Shown here: positions 12,295 to 22,894 of the stretch, one piece after another
Position numbering within the stretch: position 1 is the stretch's first letter
Layout: each line of letters opens with the position of its first letter
NCBI GenBank assembly: GCA_905250025.1
Contig: CAJNOJ010000083.1
Span: 62,001-126,000 of the forward strand
Source: Adineta ricciae
Taxonomy: Eukaryota > Rotifera > Eurotatoria > Adinetida > Adinetidae
DNA: 64,000 bases
Direction of reading: 5' to 3'
Position numbers and translations under genes: made by a program
Notes under the pieces: generated by a model
The model's database searches: none
What the model was told of the DNA's origin: nothing
The model's input: the letters and a program-made list of their open reading frames with translations, nothing else

Positions 12295-15200
12295 ATGGCA
12301 ACAAGCAATTTGCAACATCTATGGAGAAAATCTTTTCAATTACATCATATGAACGATTGTGACGATTTGAATTTTTATTATAAGAAGTTTCTCAATAAAC
12401 TAAGTAAAATATGTTTGAAAATTTTCCTTCCGTTATTATTCTTAATGAACTTCTTCGCATTATTTCTCTGTCGTTTATTATTATCAAAACAAATATTTGA
12501 CATTCGTACACAAACGTATTGTATATTGATTTTTTTATCTATCGTTTTATTATTACTCGTACGCCTACATTCAAAACGAAAACGACTCTGGCTTTTCACG
12601 CGTTTTCTCCTCGTTTTTCTTCTTATTACTCCATTGATTATCACGTATCAAACTGAACAATTTCATCTGTTATTATCGTCGATTTCGATTCTTCTCGTTT
12701 ATTCACTATTAACTTTCACACTATTTCAATCTCTCGTGATTTCGTTAAGTATTTCCGTACTTTATATCTTTTTGAACAATTCGTTACATTGGAAAACAGC
12801 GGAGTTCTGTTCGATCGTCTTTTATCATTTCATTCTGAATTTAACCGGTTTGTATTCTTATGTGAGTTCGATCAACCACATCCGTCAACATTTCTATGCG
12901 TATAAAACCAATCTATTCGAAAAGAACAAGTCCAACGTTGACTGTAAGAAACTCCATACGATCATCGGCTATTTCCAACAAGCACCAACAACATTAGGGA
13001 GCAAGTATGTAGCAATCAACCTGATTAATCTTATCTCTAAACACTAGAGTAAACGACTTCGAATGTAAATGAAGAGATTTGTTATAAAAAGAATTATCGA
13101 ATGATGTTAGATTCTTTGTATTGATTATATCATCGTTAGGTATCACAGGAGGAGACTGACCTTTTCATTTCGATGGAGCCAATTAGGAGCGATTTGATTA
13201 TCTTCACTAGACACAGTACAACTCAATCGAAAAGAAAGTCGAGAACGAAGGCTAGTATGTTAATGATCTGTATTTCGTCGTCAACTAGAACGTTGATGTT
13301 ATTATCTCGTACATATGCTATCGACAGCTCGTATTTCCCGAGTAAATTTGCCGTTAAGTGATAAGTCCTAAAGAATGTAAATAAACAATTTTCTAGGCAT
13401 CTGATGTTACTCAAGGAATGTTTTGAGGGAAAGTTGAAAAAAAGAAAGTTCTTTTTTGATTTAGTTGTCAAACAAAACATGGTACAATCATTAATTGTTC
13501 GATCTCATTAAATGAACAAACCCGAATTCATACGTGCGACGAATTAGCGTCACTGATCGATGTACTCTACTGTCAGATTGAACAATTAATTCTCCAAATT
13601 CAACCGGAAGCGACATATGTTTTCGATAATGAAACATTGATCATTGGTCTATTAAATGAAAATCATAATGAACAATTAAATATTGACAATAGTTGTCGTT
13701 TGGCAATTGAATTATTTCGTTTTATTCAACATGTTAATCAAATAACGCAATGGAATTTGACCATCGTTATCGGAATTGATTATAATCAAGTCACCGTCAT
13801 CTCTTCTCGATTTCTACATGGTTCAGCTACTGATTATTCTCGATGGTTGCGTGAAGAATGTCCTGTTAGAGATCGGATTCATGTTTCTCACAAAATCTAC
13901 GACTCTCTCAAAGACAATTGCTTTTATAAGTTCTCGATGATCACCAACAATTCCACTTATTTGCTTTTCAATACCAATATGTACGAACCGTTTCATCACG
14001 GATTGATCTTGATGAATACATCGAACATGATCGATCAACTGACACGTATACAAGCGGAATATTACGTGGAAAAACATCTCGGAACGATCACGTTATCGCG
14101 TTCGCTTCGGAAACGAAGTTTATTCGAATTGACATCGGAACATATTCATTGGTTCGGTTTGAACTTTCGTGATAAATATTTAACAAAAGATTTCCAAAGT
14201 ATTCATCGAACAGCACGTCCAAGCAACTTTCTCTATAGTTTTATTTTACTAATTCTCTTCGGTTCATTGTTACAATCATTTGTGATTAACCATTTAACTT
14301 TTACATACCTAGTATCCTTTCCCATGATTATTATTGGATTAGTTATTTTAATTATGAGCTTTTATTACATAATTCGTATAGAAAATTCGGAAATTAATAA
14401 GAAATTTTACGTATATTTGAATGTTTTAATTTGTTTAACATTAACAACGTTGATTTTCGTCGCAATTCAATTTCATTCGATACAAAATTTTAAATATTTA
14501 TTCATGTCAACTATATCGGACAATGAAACAAACTCGAATCAATCATCGTCAGCAACAAAAACTCATTTAAACAGGTAAAGTAAGGGGTGGTCCAAAAGTC
14601 TTCCGTTCTCACGACAAAACTGCCTTCTTTAATTAATCAACTCGAGAGCGTAGGCGTGACTAGTAGATACACTTGACATGCATAGTATCACCCGCCTTCG
14701 TCGCGTTTTGTAATTTATCATCGAGAATGTTTTATCTTTTTTTAGTGAATCGTTCTTTGATCGTCGATATCATAACTATTTGGTAGTAGCTCCGATCTAT
14801 CCACTCTATTTCTGTACGTTATTCCGTCAATGTTCATGGATGATCAAGACTTTCTTCATCATTTGTTGTACAATTCTTCAATTATACATCTTAGAATATG
14901 TCTGGCTAACAACAAGTACCTATTTTCCTTCGATAAATGCTTTACATCATTATACTTCATTTACATTGGTTATTTTTCATAATCTTCTTCTGATTATTTT
15001 CTCGTACATATACGAATGGCTGGAGAAAATCGATTTTCTTTGGTTGAAGCAGATTGACAACGAACGACTAATGATTATTCGACAGCGCAATCAGCTGGTG
15101 AAACAAGTTTCATCTGTGTTGCCAAATCGTGTGATTGATTATTATCTGAATACGAACTGGAATCTGTCGTTGACGCAACATTATCATCAGAAATATGATC

Positions 15201-17435
15201 GAATGGGTTTGTTATACATTCGTTTTAGTCCATTGATAACGAAAGATGAACATTCTTTGGTCAATTGTATAAATAATATTGAATATTTGATGAGAAATAA
15301 CGAAAAGTATCAAGACATCGTCCTACATAGAAAATCAAATATAAAAGAAGTGATTTTATCACTTGATATACAAAATTCGTCAAAATCGATCCAGAATTTA
15401 GTTGAATTGCTCTTTCAAATTGAAGAATATCTCAAAACTCATCAAGTCAATCTCACCGCTTGTCTGCACATTGGCTCGGTCGATGAAATCCTCGTTCACT
15501 TCATACAATATCCCAAACTTGATCTCTGGAGTGAACACCTCTCTCTAATGCAATTGCTAATTTCCAAAATTCAATTGAATCATTGTTTAGTAACATCATC
15601 TGTCTATCAGTTACTCAATGATCTGTATCTATTTCGAACAGCTGGCTCAATTATCGATGCACAGATGAATATTGAAAATAATACCAACATTTACTTTCTA
15701 CTCGGACGTCTTATCGGAGATAATGTCTTTCAAGTAAGATAGCAACTTCATTCGTTTAGATATCCGATGAAATCTAATGTTTTCAGGGTCGAAACACTCT
15801 TCCATTGGTAATCAATCAACCGAACAATGATACAATTCCTAAATCTTCAAGTACAGACGAATCTCACCATTCCCAATTTTCTCAACGTGATAAAAATCTT
15901 TCAATGACGACGACGACAACAACAACAACGACAACGACATCTTCGGACATGGTCAATGATCAACAAAGTCTATTGAAGCAATCATCACGAAAACATCTAC
16001 GTCCTAGTCAAGCATTGTATCGTGACACGTTGTTGCAAGCATTGAATCCGACGGCAAATAATTTACATCAAATCAATCCGATTCGGAAACTGAAGAATCA
16101 GATTAATTCAAACGAAAACAATGGTTGGGCATTGAGAGAAATAATTGCCAATGATAGTACTTGCATCATGCTGACACAGAAACTCATCAATGAACCGATA
16201 GGTAAGTTCGACTAAATCGAAAATAACAAACAAATCAATGTTCTTTCGTACTAGATGAGACGAATCTATGTAAATCGATTTCGTCGTCATCGAAATGTCC
16301 AGCATCTTCCAAACATAAGATATCTCTCGAAGATAACTGTTATCAGTTACTTCAGGATCAATCGTCCAAAGATCCGATTCATGCATCTCATAGTTTATCG
16401 ACAACGAACGAAGAAACGGCATCATCATTCTCTGGTTGGGATGATCCACCTTCATCTTCTGTACCCGCGGCCAACGATCTCAATTCAACATCGAACACAT
16501 CACCACCACAAAACGATGTATACCCTTCGCAAACATTCGATGTATCATTTACAGTGAACATGACTACGAATGAAGCGAACTCTGCTGTTCCTTCGAACAA
16601 TTCTCAGCAGGCTAAGTCTACTTTTCGTCAATTACCATTTAACTTAGCACGTAAACTAATTGCGGATACGTCTGAAAGTGAAATGTCTATTCATCATGAC
16701 CCATGGACACAAAACAATGCTTATCAAGCGAGAGCCCTCCAACGGACGCGATTCTCTTCGAGTTATAATAATCTAACTAAGTAAGACTTTTCCCCATTTG
16801 TCTAAAACAAATCATTTCATTGTTCTATATCCTTTAGTCTTCAATCAAAACAAAGACAATCTCCGGCTCTATTTCATCCTGATATGTTACAACGATGGCT
16901 TGAAGATCAACTGAATCAATTCCGCTGTCATGTGAAACAAACTCCACCTCTTCTTCCGAAAAAACTTCAACAATATTCGACGACTGAAAATGATTCAACA
17001 GATAACGAATCAGATACTCTCCATGAGAATACATTTCCGATTCTGAATACCAAATCAAAAAAACGTCCCTACCATCACATTCGTTACAAGACACTTCGAA
17101 AAGCCAATCAACTCGTCCGACATGAATCTCTCAATGACAGAAATCGTCCTCTTCAATACGAGAATATCAATCCAAAGAGAAAGCTCCCAAAACGAACCGA
17201 TTCATCATCCATACCTGCATCCGATCAGAGTGATATTGCATCCTCGCGACCTGATTACCTATCTGAGGGTGTACTATCAAATCTCGAGTCGGAATATGAC
17301 AACATGTACACACAGACTCGTCATGCAAGTAAATCAGATAACAATCGGAATAATTCACAGATAATTACCGATCAAGACGATGAAAGTGAAGATGAAACAA
17401 CAATGGCAACAACGATTAATCGATGTTACTTTTAA
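12295..17435 (+). CDS. Divergent membrane adenylyl-cyclase homologue, probably catalytically inactive
   Basis: Class III adenylyl-cyclase architecture. The first exon (12295-13004) encodes six membrane helices. A degenerate C1 domain follows (HTCDELASLIDVLYCQIEQL, then NLTIVIGIDYNQVTVISS and IHVSHKIYDSL). A second helix cluster spans about 14220-15030. A degenerate C2 domain begins VLPNRVIDYYLN and ends ACLHIGSVDEIL...KLDLWSEHLSLMQLL. Last comes a disordered Ser/Asn-rich tail of about 500 residues. Clear introns are 14575-14745, 15734-15786, 16202-16254 and 16781-16837. Catalytic signatures are missing: the C1 metal-binding FADIVGFT and LGDCYYC blocks are replaced, and the C2 WGNTVNVASRM block reads WSEHLSLMQLL, without the catalytic Asn and Arg. 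Exons between 13005 and about 13500 could not be joined with certainty. I infer a pseudo-enzyme; a decaying gene is the alternative. Confidence 0.7.
14575..14745 (+). mobile_element. Unusually long intron carrying a mariner-TIR-like end (tentative)
   Basis: This 171-bp intron is about three times the usual length here. Just inside it begins with GGGGTGGTCCAAAAGTCTTC, which resembles the terminal inverted repeats of mariner-type DNA transposons (a GGT-G/T-GTCCAAAAGT core). No transposase remnant and no matching second terminal repeat is visible, so at most this is a fragment or short non-autonomous derivative. The resemblance is from memory of the family pattern. Confidence 0.25.
15905..15939 (+). 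repeat. ACG/ACA microsatellite encoding poly-Thr
   Basis: A run of ACG and ACA codons in the disordered tail of the cyclase homologue encodes eleven or more consecutive threonines. The codons are interrupted repeats, suggesting an old or selected tract. Confidence 0.8.
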
Positions 17436-18206
17436 ATTCTTTTTGTTTTGTATTTGTAACATAGTTCCATTAAATTATCTTGTTTACATTGAAATAGAAA
17501 AAACAGCACATTTTGTTTGCCGCTATTCAAACGATTTTTCGATAGTCTTGTATGCAATTGCCACTTCGACGAGAAAAATTATCTTCCGACGATTATATCA
17601 AAGAATGTACTACACGCAGAACAAACGTTGACAACGTGAATCAGGCTTAGTATCGTTGAGACGATCTAAGACTACACAAGCTATATAGTTTTAGACAACA
17701 GATGGCGCTAAAATCAATTTTAATGCGATAGCTGAGAATGTTTTGCAACGCAACTTTCAGAATTCTGAACGATTGTTCCAAGTGTAATAATTCATTCAAT
17801 CTTCATCGTGTAACGCAAAGAGGGAGAGTGTACGTATTGAATTCAGTGCTTCGATATATTCCATGTGTAGTCGTCTGAAGCACTGTCTTCGCAATGGAAT
17901 TAGTCTGAATGTATCGTTAATTTCAACAGAAGTACACGTAATAGTTTGAGCTTTCATACCTATCATAGTGTTTGGTTCGCAGCACCTCCGACAGATTTCT
18001 CTTTTTGGTTTGATCACAGAATGAAATTAATAACATGTTGTTCTTCTCCTATAGAAGAACTCATTTTTCTTATCATTCTATTATTCTTTTTATTTGGCTA
18101 ATATAATTTTTATAAAGATACAAAAAAACAAATTCATGAGATACACATAAAACTGAGAGTAATGTAGAAAACGAAATAGATATGTACAAATTAGCATCAG
18201 TTGTAA
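17436..18206. other. intergenic with one unexplained minus-strand frame
   Basis: 3' flanks of the cyclase homologue (+) and the Ly6 gene (-, AATAAA near 18100). A minus-strand open frame at 17796-18017 encodes a Cys-rich segment (CRRCCEPNTMIGMKAQTITC, then RRQCFRRL). It has no in-frame ATG upstream and no recognised family. It could be the last exon of a small gene or chance. I do not call it a gene. Confidence 0.35.
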
Positions 18207-18873
18207 TTATTCGCATTTGGACCATCGAAGAGAAAGGACGGAAGTGAGTGCTAGTATAAGCAATAGTATGGAATGTGATTTCATCGAACTACCATTACAA
18301 CCATCACGATTTTCGCAGTACTAAAATTAGAAGATTGTTTGAACTTCACGTACAAATAAAAGTCAGTAAACTCTCGAATCTTCTATCTCGTAAAATAGTC
18401 AACATATTTATAATTCGAAATGACTTACACAGACAGCTACTTCTAGGCCGACTTCATCTATGAAATATCGACAACCTTGAGCAACACCTAACGTTGATCT
18501 CGATGCGCAGGAACGTATCACAGTTTTCCATCCCTTTGCTAAAAAAAACACAATGATTCAGCGAGAAAAATTTCAATAACGTTCTTTACCATAAAATGTA
18601 TCGAAACTTTCTTTTGCCATTTTCATACACATATGTCCAGGCACATATGATTCTAAACTGAAACAATCTACCAGTGCATTTTTTGTTTCATCAAATTTGC
18701 CGAATGCGGGACAAAATTCATCTTCTTCACTACTGCACTGATAACATTGAATACCATCAACTAAATCATCAAACTTCTTCGATACAAAATGACAAGCACA
18801 CGTGAAAGTCATTCATACCAGGTCCTCGCTGAATATAGACTAATACCAAAAAAAGAATCAATATTATATTCAT
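18207..18873 (-). CDS. Ly6/quiver(sleepless)-like GPI-anchored protein
   Basis: Four exons (18819-18873, 18590-18760, 18429-18538, 18207-18320) join in frame to 149 residues, close to the usual quiver length. Exon 1 encodes the signal peptide (MNIILILFLVLVYIQRGPVDG). The Ly6/uPAR three-finger domain begins IQCYQCSSEEDEFC, continues with CFSLES, GHMCMKM, VIRSCA and GCRYF, and ends in the family's C-C-x4-5-CN type signature YCENRDGCNGSS. A C-terminal hydrophobic stretch (SILLLILALTSVLSL) fits GPI attachment. In flies this family modulates potassium and nicotinic channels; the target here is unknown. The ATG lies six bases after a strong acceptor (TTCTTTTCAG). Confidence 0.87.
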
Positions 18874-19538
18874 ACTGATCTGAAAAGAACTCGTTAATTA
18901 ATCGGTTGTCTCTGAGAGTTGATTTTGAAATAAAGAAAAAAGATAACCTTGAACCATTTTTCTGTCTTCTTTCTTTCGTTCGGTTGAAATTGAATGACCT
19001 ATGTGCGCCATATAGGACGCTCAATTTACCTTCCTCTTTCTTTTTTATTACCTGAAGTTTATTGATTGGAGAGAGTTTTTAACGAATCACGCAGTTGTCC
19101 GAAGAAAGACTTGTGTCCACATCGAATTTCGNTTGAATTTGTTTGAAGTGCATGCGCGATCATAAAAAAAAGCGGAAGAAAAATTGAGCAACAGATGAAA
19201 AAAGATTGATTTTTGAAAATTAGAAGAGATTTTCCTGCGTTTCTCTTCTCTCGCCGTTTGCGTAATACTTAACGGTGATACTGATTACGTGTTTATGTAT
19301 GTGCATGTGTGTGTCTATCAATTGTAGAATAATCTTTCTTCTTCTGCTCTCTTTTTTTCCCTTCAATAACATTCACCCATCATCAGATTGCCATTATGCA
19401 ATCAAGAAGCGAAGTGTTTCATTATCCTTTCAGCAATATTCTGTATCACGATGCTAACTATGTTGAAAAGATAATAAATAAATATTGTTTTTCTCAAGTT
19501 TTGTTTTTCAGACCAAGCTAAAGTTCACTTCGCTCATC
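18874..19538. other. divergent intergenic region
   Basis: Between the Ly6 gene (-) and the PLP/M6 gene (+). It is pyrimidine-rich on the plus strand near 19315-19360 and ends with a TTTTTCAG acceptor 28 bases before the M6 start. An unresolved base (N) is at 19132. No gene was seen. Confidence 0.4.
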
Positions 19539-20519
19539 ATGATCTACAAAACGCCGTACCCATCATTGATTTCTTTTCTACTTCTCATGATTGGATGTGT
19601 GCTATTCACGATGTCAACAATTTATACGTTATATAAAGTTCAATTTAGTGGAAAATGGTCATGCCAACAATGGTAAGTTGACAGATGAATGACTGTACAC
19701 AAGAATGATTAAAATTTTCTAGTTTACAACTAAGTCGATTGACTGTGGGCTGTGGTGTGACAATTACATTTCTTTTTGGCTTATGTTCGGTCTTCTTAGC
19801 GAGTGTATTCAGCGGAAAAGCGAGTCGAAAGAATTTCTGGAGTTATAGAAAGAACATTTGTGCACGAATATTGAATGGTTTTGTAAGTTCAATGAAGAAA
19901 TCGTTTTCTTGATTAATGCAATCAACATTCGTCTATTCTAGTTTCTACTGATTACATTTTTATTAACGATCTCATGGATCGCTATTGCTTGTCTTACATT
20001 TCTTCCATTTTATGGCCTTTTTTATGTTTATTTTGTCGTATGTAGTAATCGATATGCTACAGCGGGAGGTAGTTTTGTTAACAGTAAGTTTAAAGATGAG
20101 ATACCATCGACGATTAGTATAAATCAAACCCATTCTAGTTCTTAACGAAATCAACCAATATGCCCATCGATTTGATGAAAAGCCAGCACAGTTCAAGCTC
20201 GCTGATGTTTGTCAACCGGTGAGTATAATCTATCTTTGAAATTCGATTCAATTTGATTTGTGTGTGCTACTTGTGCTTTTAGTCTTATCGTGATTATTTC
20301 AGTTTAAGTATTGTAACAACAGCATCGTCGATTTTGATCATCATTAGTTTGGTAAACAGCTGATTCTATCAATGACTTCGAAAAGCATCGCTTGTTTTGT
20401 TTGTATAGATTTTTATCATGATTGCTCAAGGTGCGAATCATGCACACATTCATAGCGAACGAAGTCATTACGAATTGACCCATAGCAGCGATCACGATAT
20501 CGAAGATACCAAAATGTAA
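19539..20519 (+). CDS. Proteolipid protein/M6 family tetraspan membrane protein
   Basis: Six exons (19539-19672, 19723-19882, 19942-20093, 20139-20218, 20283-20351, 20409-20519) join in frame through introns of 45-64 bp. The product has four membrane helices in the PLP/GPM6 pattern. After the N-terminal YKTPYPSLIS (family: P-Y/F-x-SLI) come helix 1 (FLLLMIGCVLFTMS), helix 2 (VGCGVTITFLFGLCSVFLA), helix 3 (FLLITFLLTISWIAIACL) and helix 4 (SLSIVTTASSILIIISLIFIM). A large extracellular loop between helices 3 and 4 has paired cysteines (VCSNRY, DVCQP). The acidic C-terminal tail is short. Family members act in membrane organisation of neural and epithelial cells. An upstream coding exon cannot be excluded, as the frame is open back to the acceptor. 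Confidence 0.78.
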
Positions 20520-20848
20520 AAGAGCAAAATCCTCTCGGCCAATACTTCATTATTTTATTGTTTAGAACAGTCATTCTATGTTGTTGTTCTCCTTCTTTTT
20601 TCCTTCTTCTTGTACACACATATTTATCGTTTGTTTTTGTAAGAAAACAAACCCGTTCGGTCAAGTCAGTTGCATTTATATGAGAATTAGTATGGTACAT
20701 TATATAGCTACGTCACAATTTCGTTCTGCTCTCTTCTTTTCTCTTTTTTTGCAAATTTCAAACTATAATTGTGTTTTCTTTCTAACAGAAAAAAACGAAC
20801 TGTAACAAACACATGAAAAAAGAAATCAACAGTATGAATTAGTGATTA

Positions 20849-21858
20849 TTAACGATGATGATGATGGTACTGATTTGGATGTCGATGCCGATGTCGACGA
20901 GAGTGTGACGATGGACGTGGCCGTAGTTGTGCCATGCTTTGTTGAGTCATGTGTTGTGTGCTAATACCGTAAAGCGGTATAATACTTTGCCGAGTTAGCT
21001 CTGCACCGTAAGGGGCATTATGTGCTTCAGGTAATCGAACGATCCAATCACGAGTACGTGCATCACGTTCTAAGATAGCAAAGTTACAATAATCGACTCT
21101 TAATGCTTCCTGAATGAGATGTTCGGGTCGACCGCGTCGATGACGTAAGCCACGCAGACCACGTGTGACTGCTTCAATGGAACCACCATGTGCTGCTAGT
21201 AAAACGGTTCCTCCTTGATGTTTATGTGCGCGAATGATTTCACGAATGAGATGCCGAGATCGTCGGTAATACACGCGTTCATCTTCCGTCGGATCGACAC
21301 CGGAATAGAACGGTGCATATCCGGGATTAACATTGAATCTTCTATCAGCAGCAAGATACTCGGGAGGAACAAAGACGAATGGTTTGCCAGCGTACCACGA
21401 TGGACATTCGAAAAGACCTTCAATGATAAATAAAAAGTTAATTAAATGTTTATTCGATAAATGATAAAATCTGTTTTCGCTCATTTACCAGGTTCGATAT
21501 TAATTGGAACGGCCTTGCGTCCTTGACTTTCAAGGATCTTAGTAGCTGTCTGCACCGATCGATAAGCTGGTGATGAATAACAGTAGTCAATCTGATAACC
21601 CATCTGAAGTAGCTTTTGACCAACATTCGCACTTTGGTGTTCACCATCAACTGTTAAAGGAGGATCGTAATACCAATCACGAAATTGAGGACGCTGAGCT
21701 AACTGTGATATTCGAGGATCCTGACCGCCATTCTGAAGCATTTTATTTAACCATTGCTTTCCAAATGCGAGATCAGCTCGTTCGCCATGACGCGTGATAA
21801 TAATACGAAGATTATCATCTGCTTGATTTCCGCCGAGCATTCGCCGAAAAAAAGACAT
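20849..21858 (-). CDS. Histidine phosphatase, UBASH3/ecdysteroid-phosphate-phosphatase type
   Basis: Two exons (21489-21858 and 20849-21417, intron 71 bp) give about 312 residues of the branch-1 histidine phosphatase fold. The phosphate-binding RHG motif is present (IIITRHGERAD, about residues 20-30), as are the second catalytic His (LLAAHGGSIEAV) and the CYSSPAYRSVQTA helix typical of UBASH3/STS proteins. The UBA, SH3 and 2H phosphoesterase domains of vertebrate UBASH3 are absent, so this is a stand-alone phosphatase like the insect ecdysteroid-phosphate phosphatases. The C-terminus is an Arg/His-rich tail ending in four His and an Arg. The substrate is unknown. It should be active, since all key residues are seen. 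Confidence 0.85.
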
Positions 21859-22894
21859 TACACTTACGAAAATAGAAATATGTTGGATATTGCCAAAGAT
21901 TGAAGGGAAATCGTAAACAGATAATAGCCTATTGTAGTGAAATATATATGATCGATCAAGGTTTTATACTCATTTTCACCGACTAGCTGTACGTTGCATT
22001 CTTGCAAGTGAGAGCGTGTGCATGCAGTCGAGCAGAACATGGAAAAGAGAGGAGAGGAGAGTGCAAAAAACGAGATGCTCACAATAAAACATGATTGGTA
22101 AATATACATATAATAATTTTTACCTTCATTCGTCATATATGTATTTATTTCTACTTAGACATTCGCTCCATCGCCAATAAATCATATCGAGGCTGTGTTA
22201 ATGACAATGAAAGAAATCCACTAGTCCATCTGAATGAATCCAAATAATTGAATTATGTCGACGAATTTTTGATGATTCACATCGAATAATTTTATATGTC
22301 ATCAATTAACGTGTAACGCTGTGTGAGTGCAACCATGCTAACCAAATTAAGTAAAGCATTCAGGAACAAGAATGAAAACAACATTTGTACACATACATTC
22401 ACGTACTGAAATGAGAGTACTAGTACTATTTCCTAGTGGATGTTTTGATGATGAATATCTGTTTTTGATTGATTGGTTGAAAGTAAAATATTTGTTTTCA
22501 CTCACTGGCCATGAGTTAATAATTATCGTATAACGTTTGGTACGACAATGTGGGAAAAGATAATTTATTTCATATTATGATTACCTTTATGTGTCTTATT
22601 TGCTCGGAGGATATTGAGTGGATACGATATATTTGAGTACGAGAGAAAAATAACGATTCGATAAACTTTGATGCATTTTATTCGTTTTAAAATAAAACGT
22701 TCATTTGCATCATATGTCAAGGTCGTAAACAAATAAAACAAAACTAAAACGAATGGATAAGAGAGAGGGAGAAGGAAATAGAAAACGGATGTTGATCAAG
22801 TTATAAAAACAGGTAAAAGAAAAAGATCGATTATGACATAGGAATATCACACTAGGACAAAAACAAATCGATCATACTATACAAGATGATTATC
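21859..22894. other. intergenic
   Basis: About 1 kb between two minus-strand genes: promoter of the phosphatase and 3' UTR of the chitin-binding protein gene. It is AT-rich, without a recognisable coding segment or repeat. Confidence 0.4.

Noticed and set aside
17796-18017. Minus-strand Cys-rich frame (CRRCCEPNTMIGMK) as a cystine-knot hormone gene
   Set aside because: No signal peptide, no ATG in frame and no convincing upstream exon; the cysteine spacing fits no hormone family I know.
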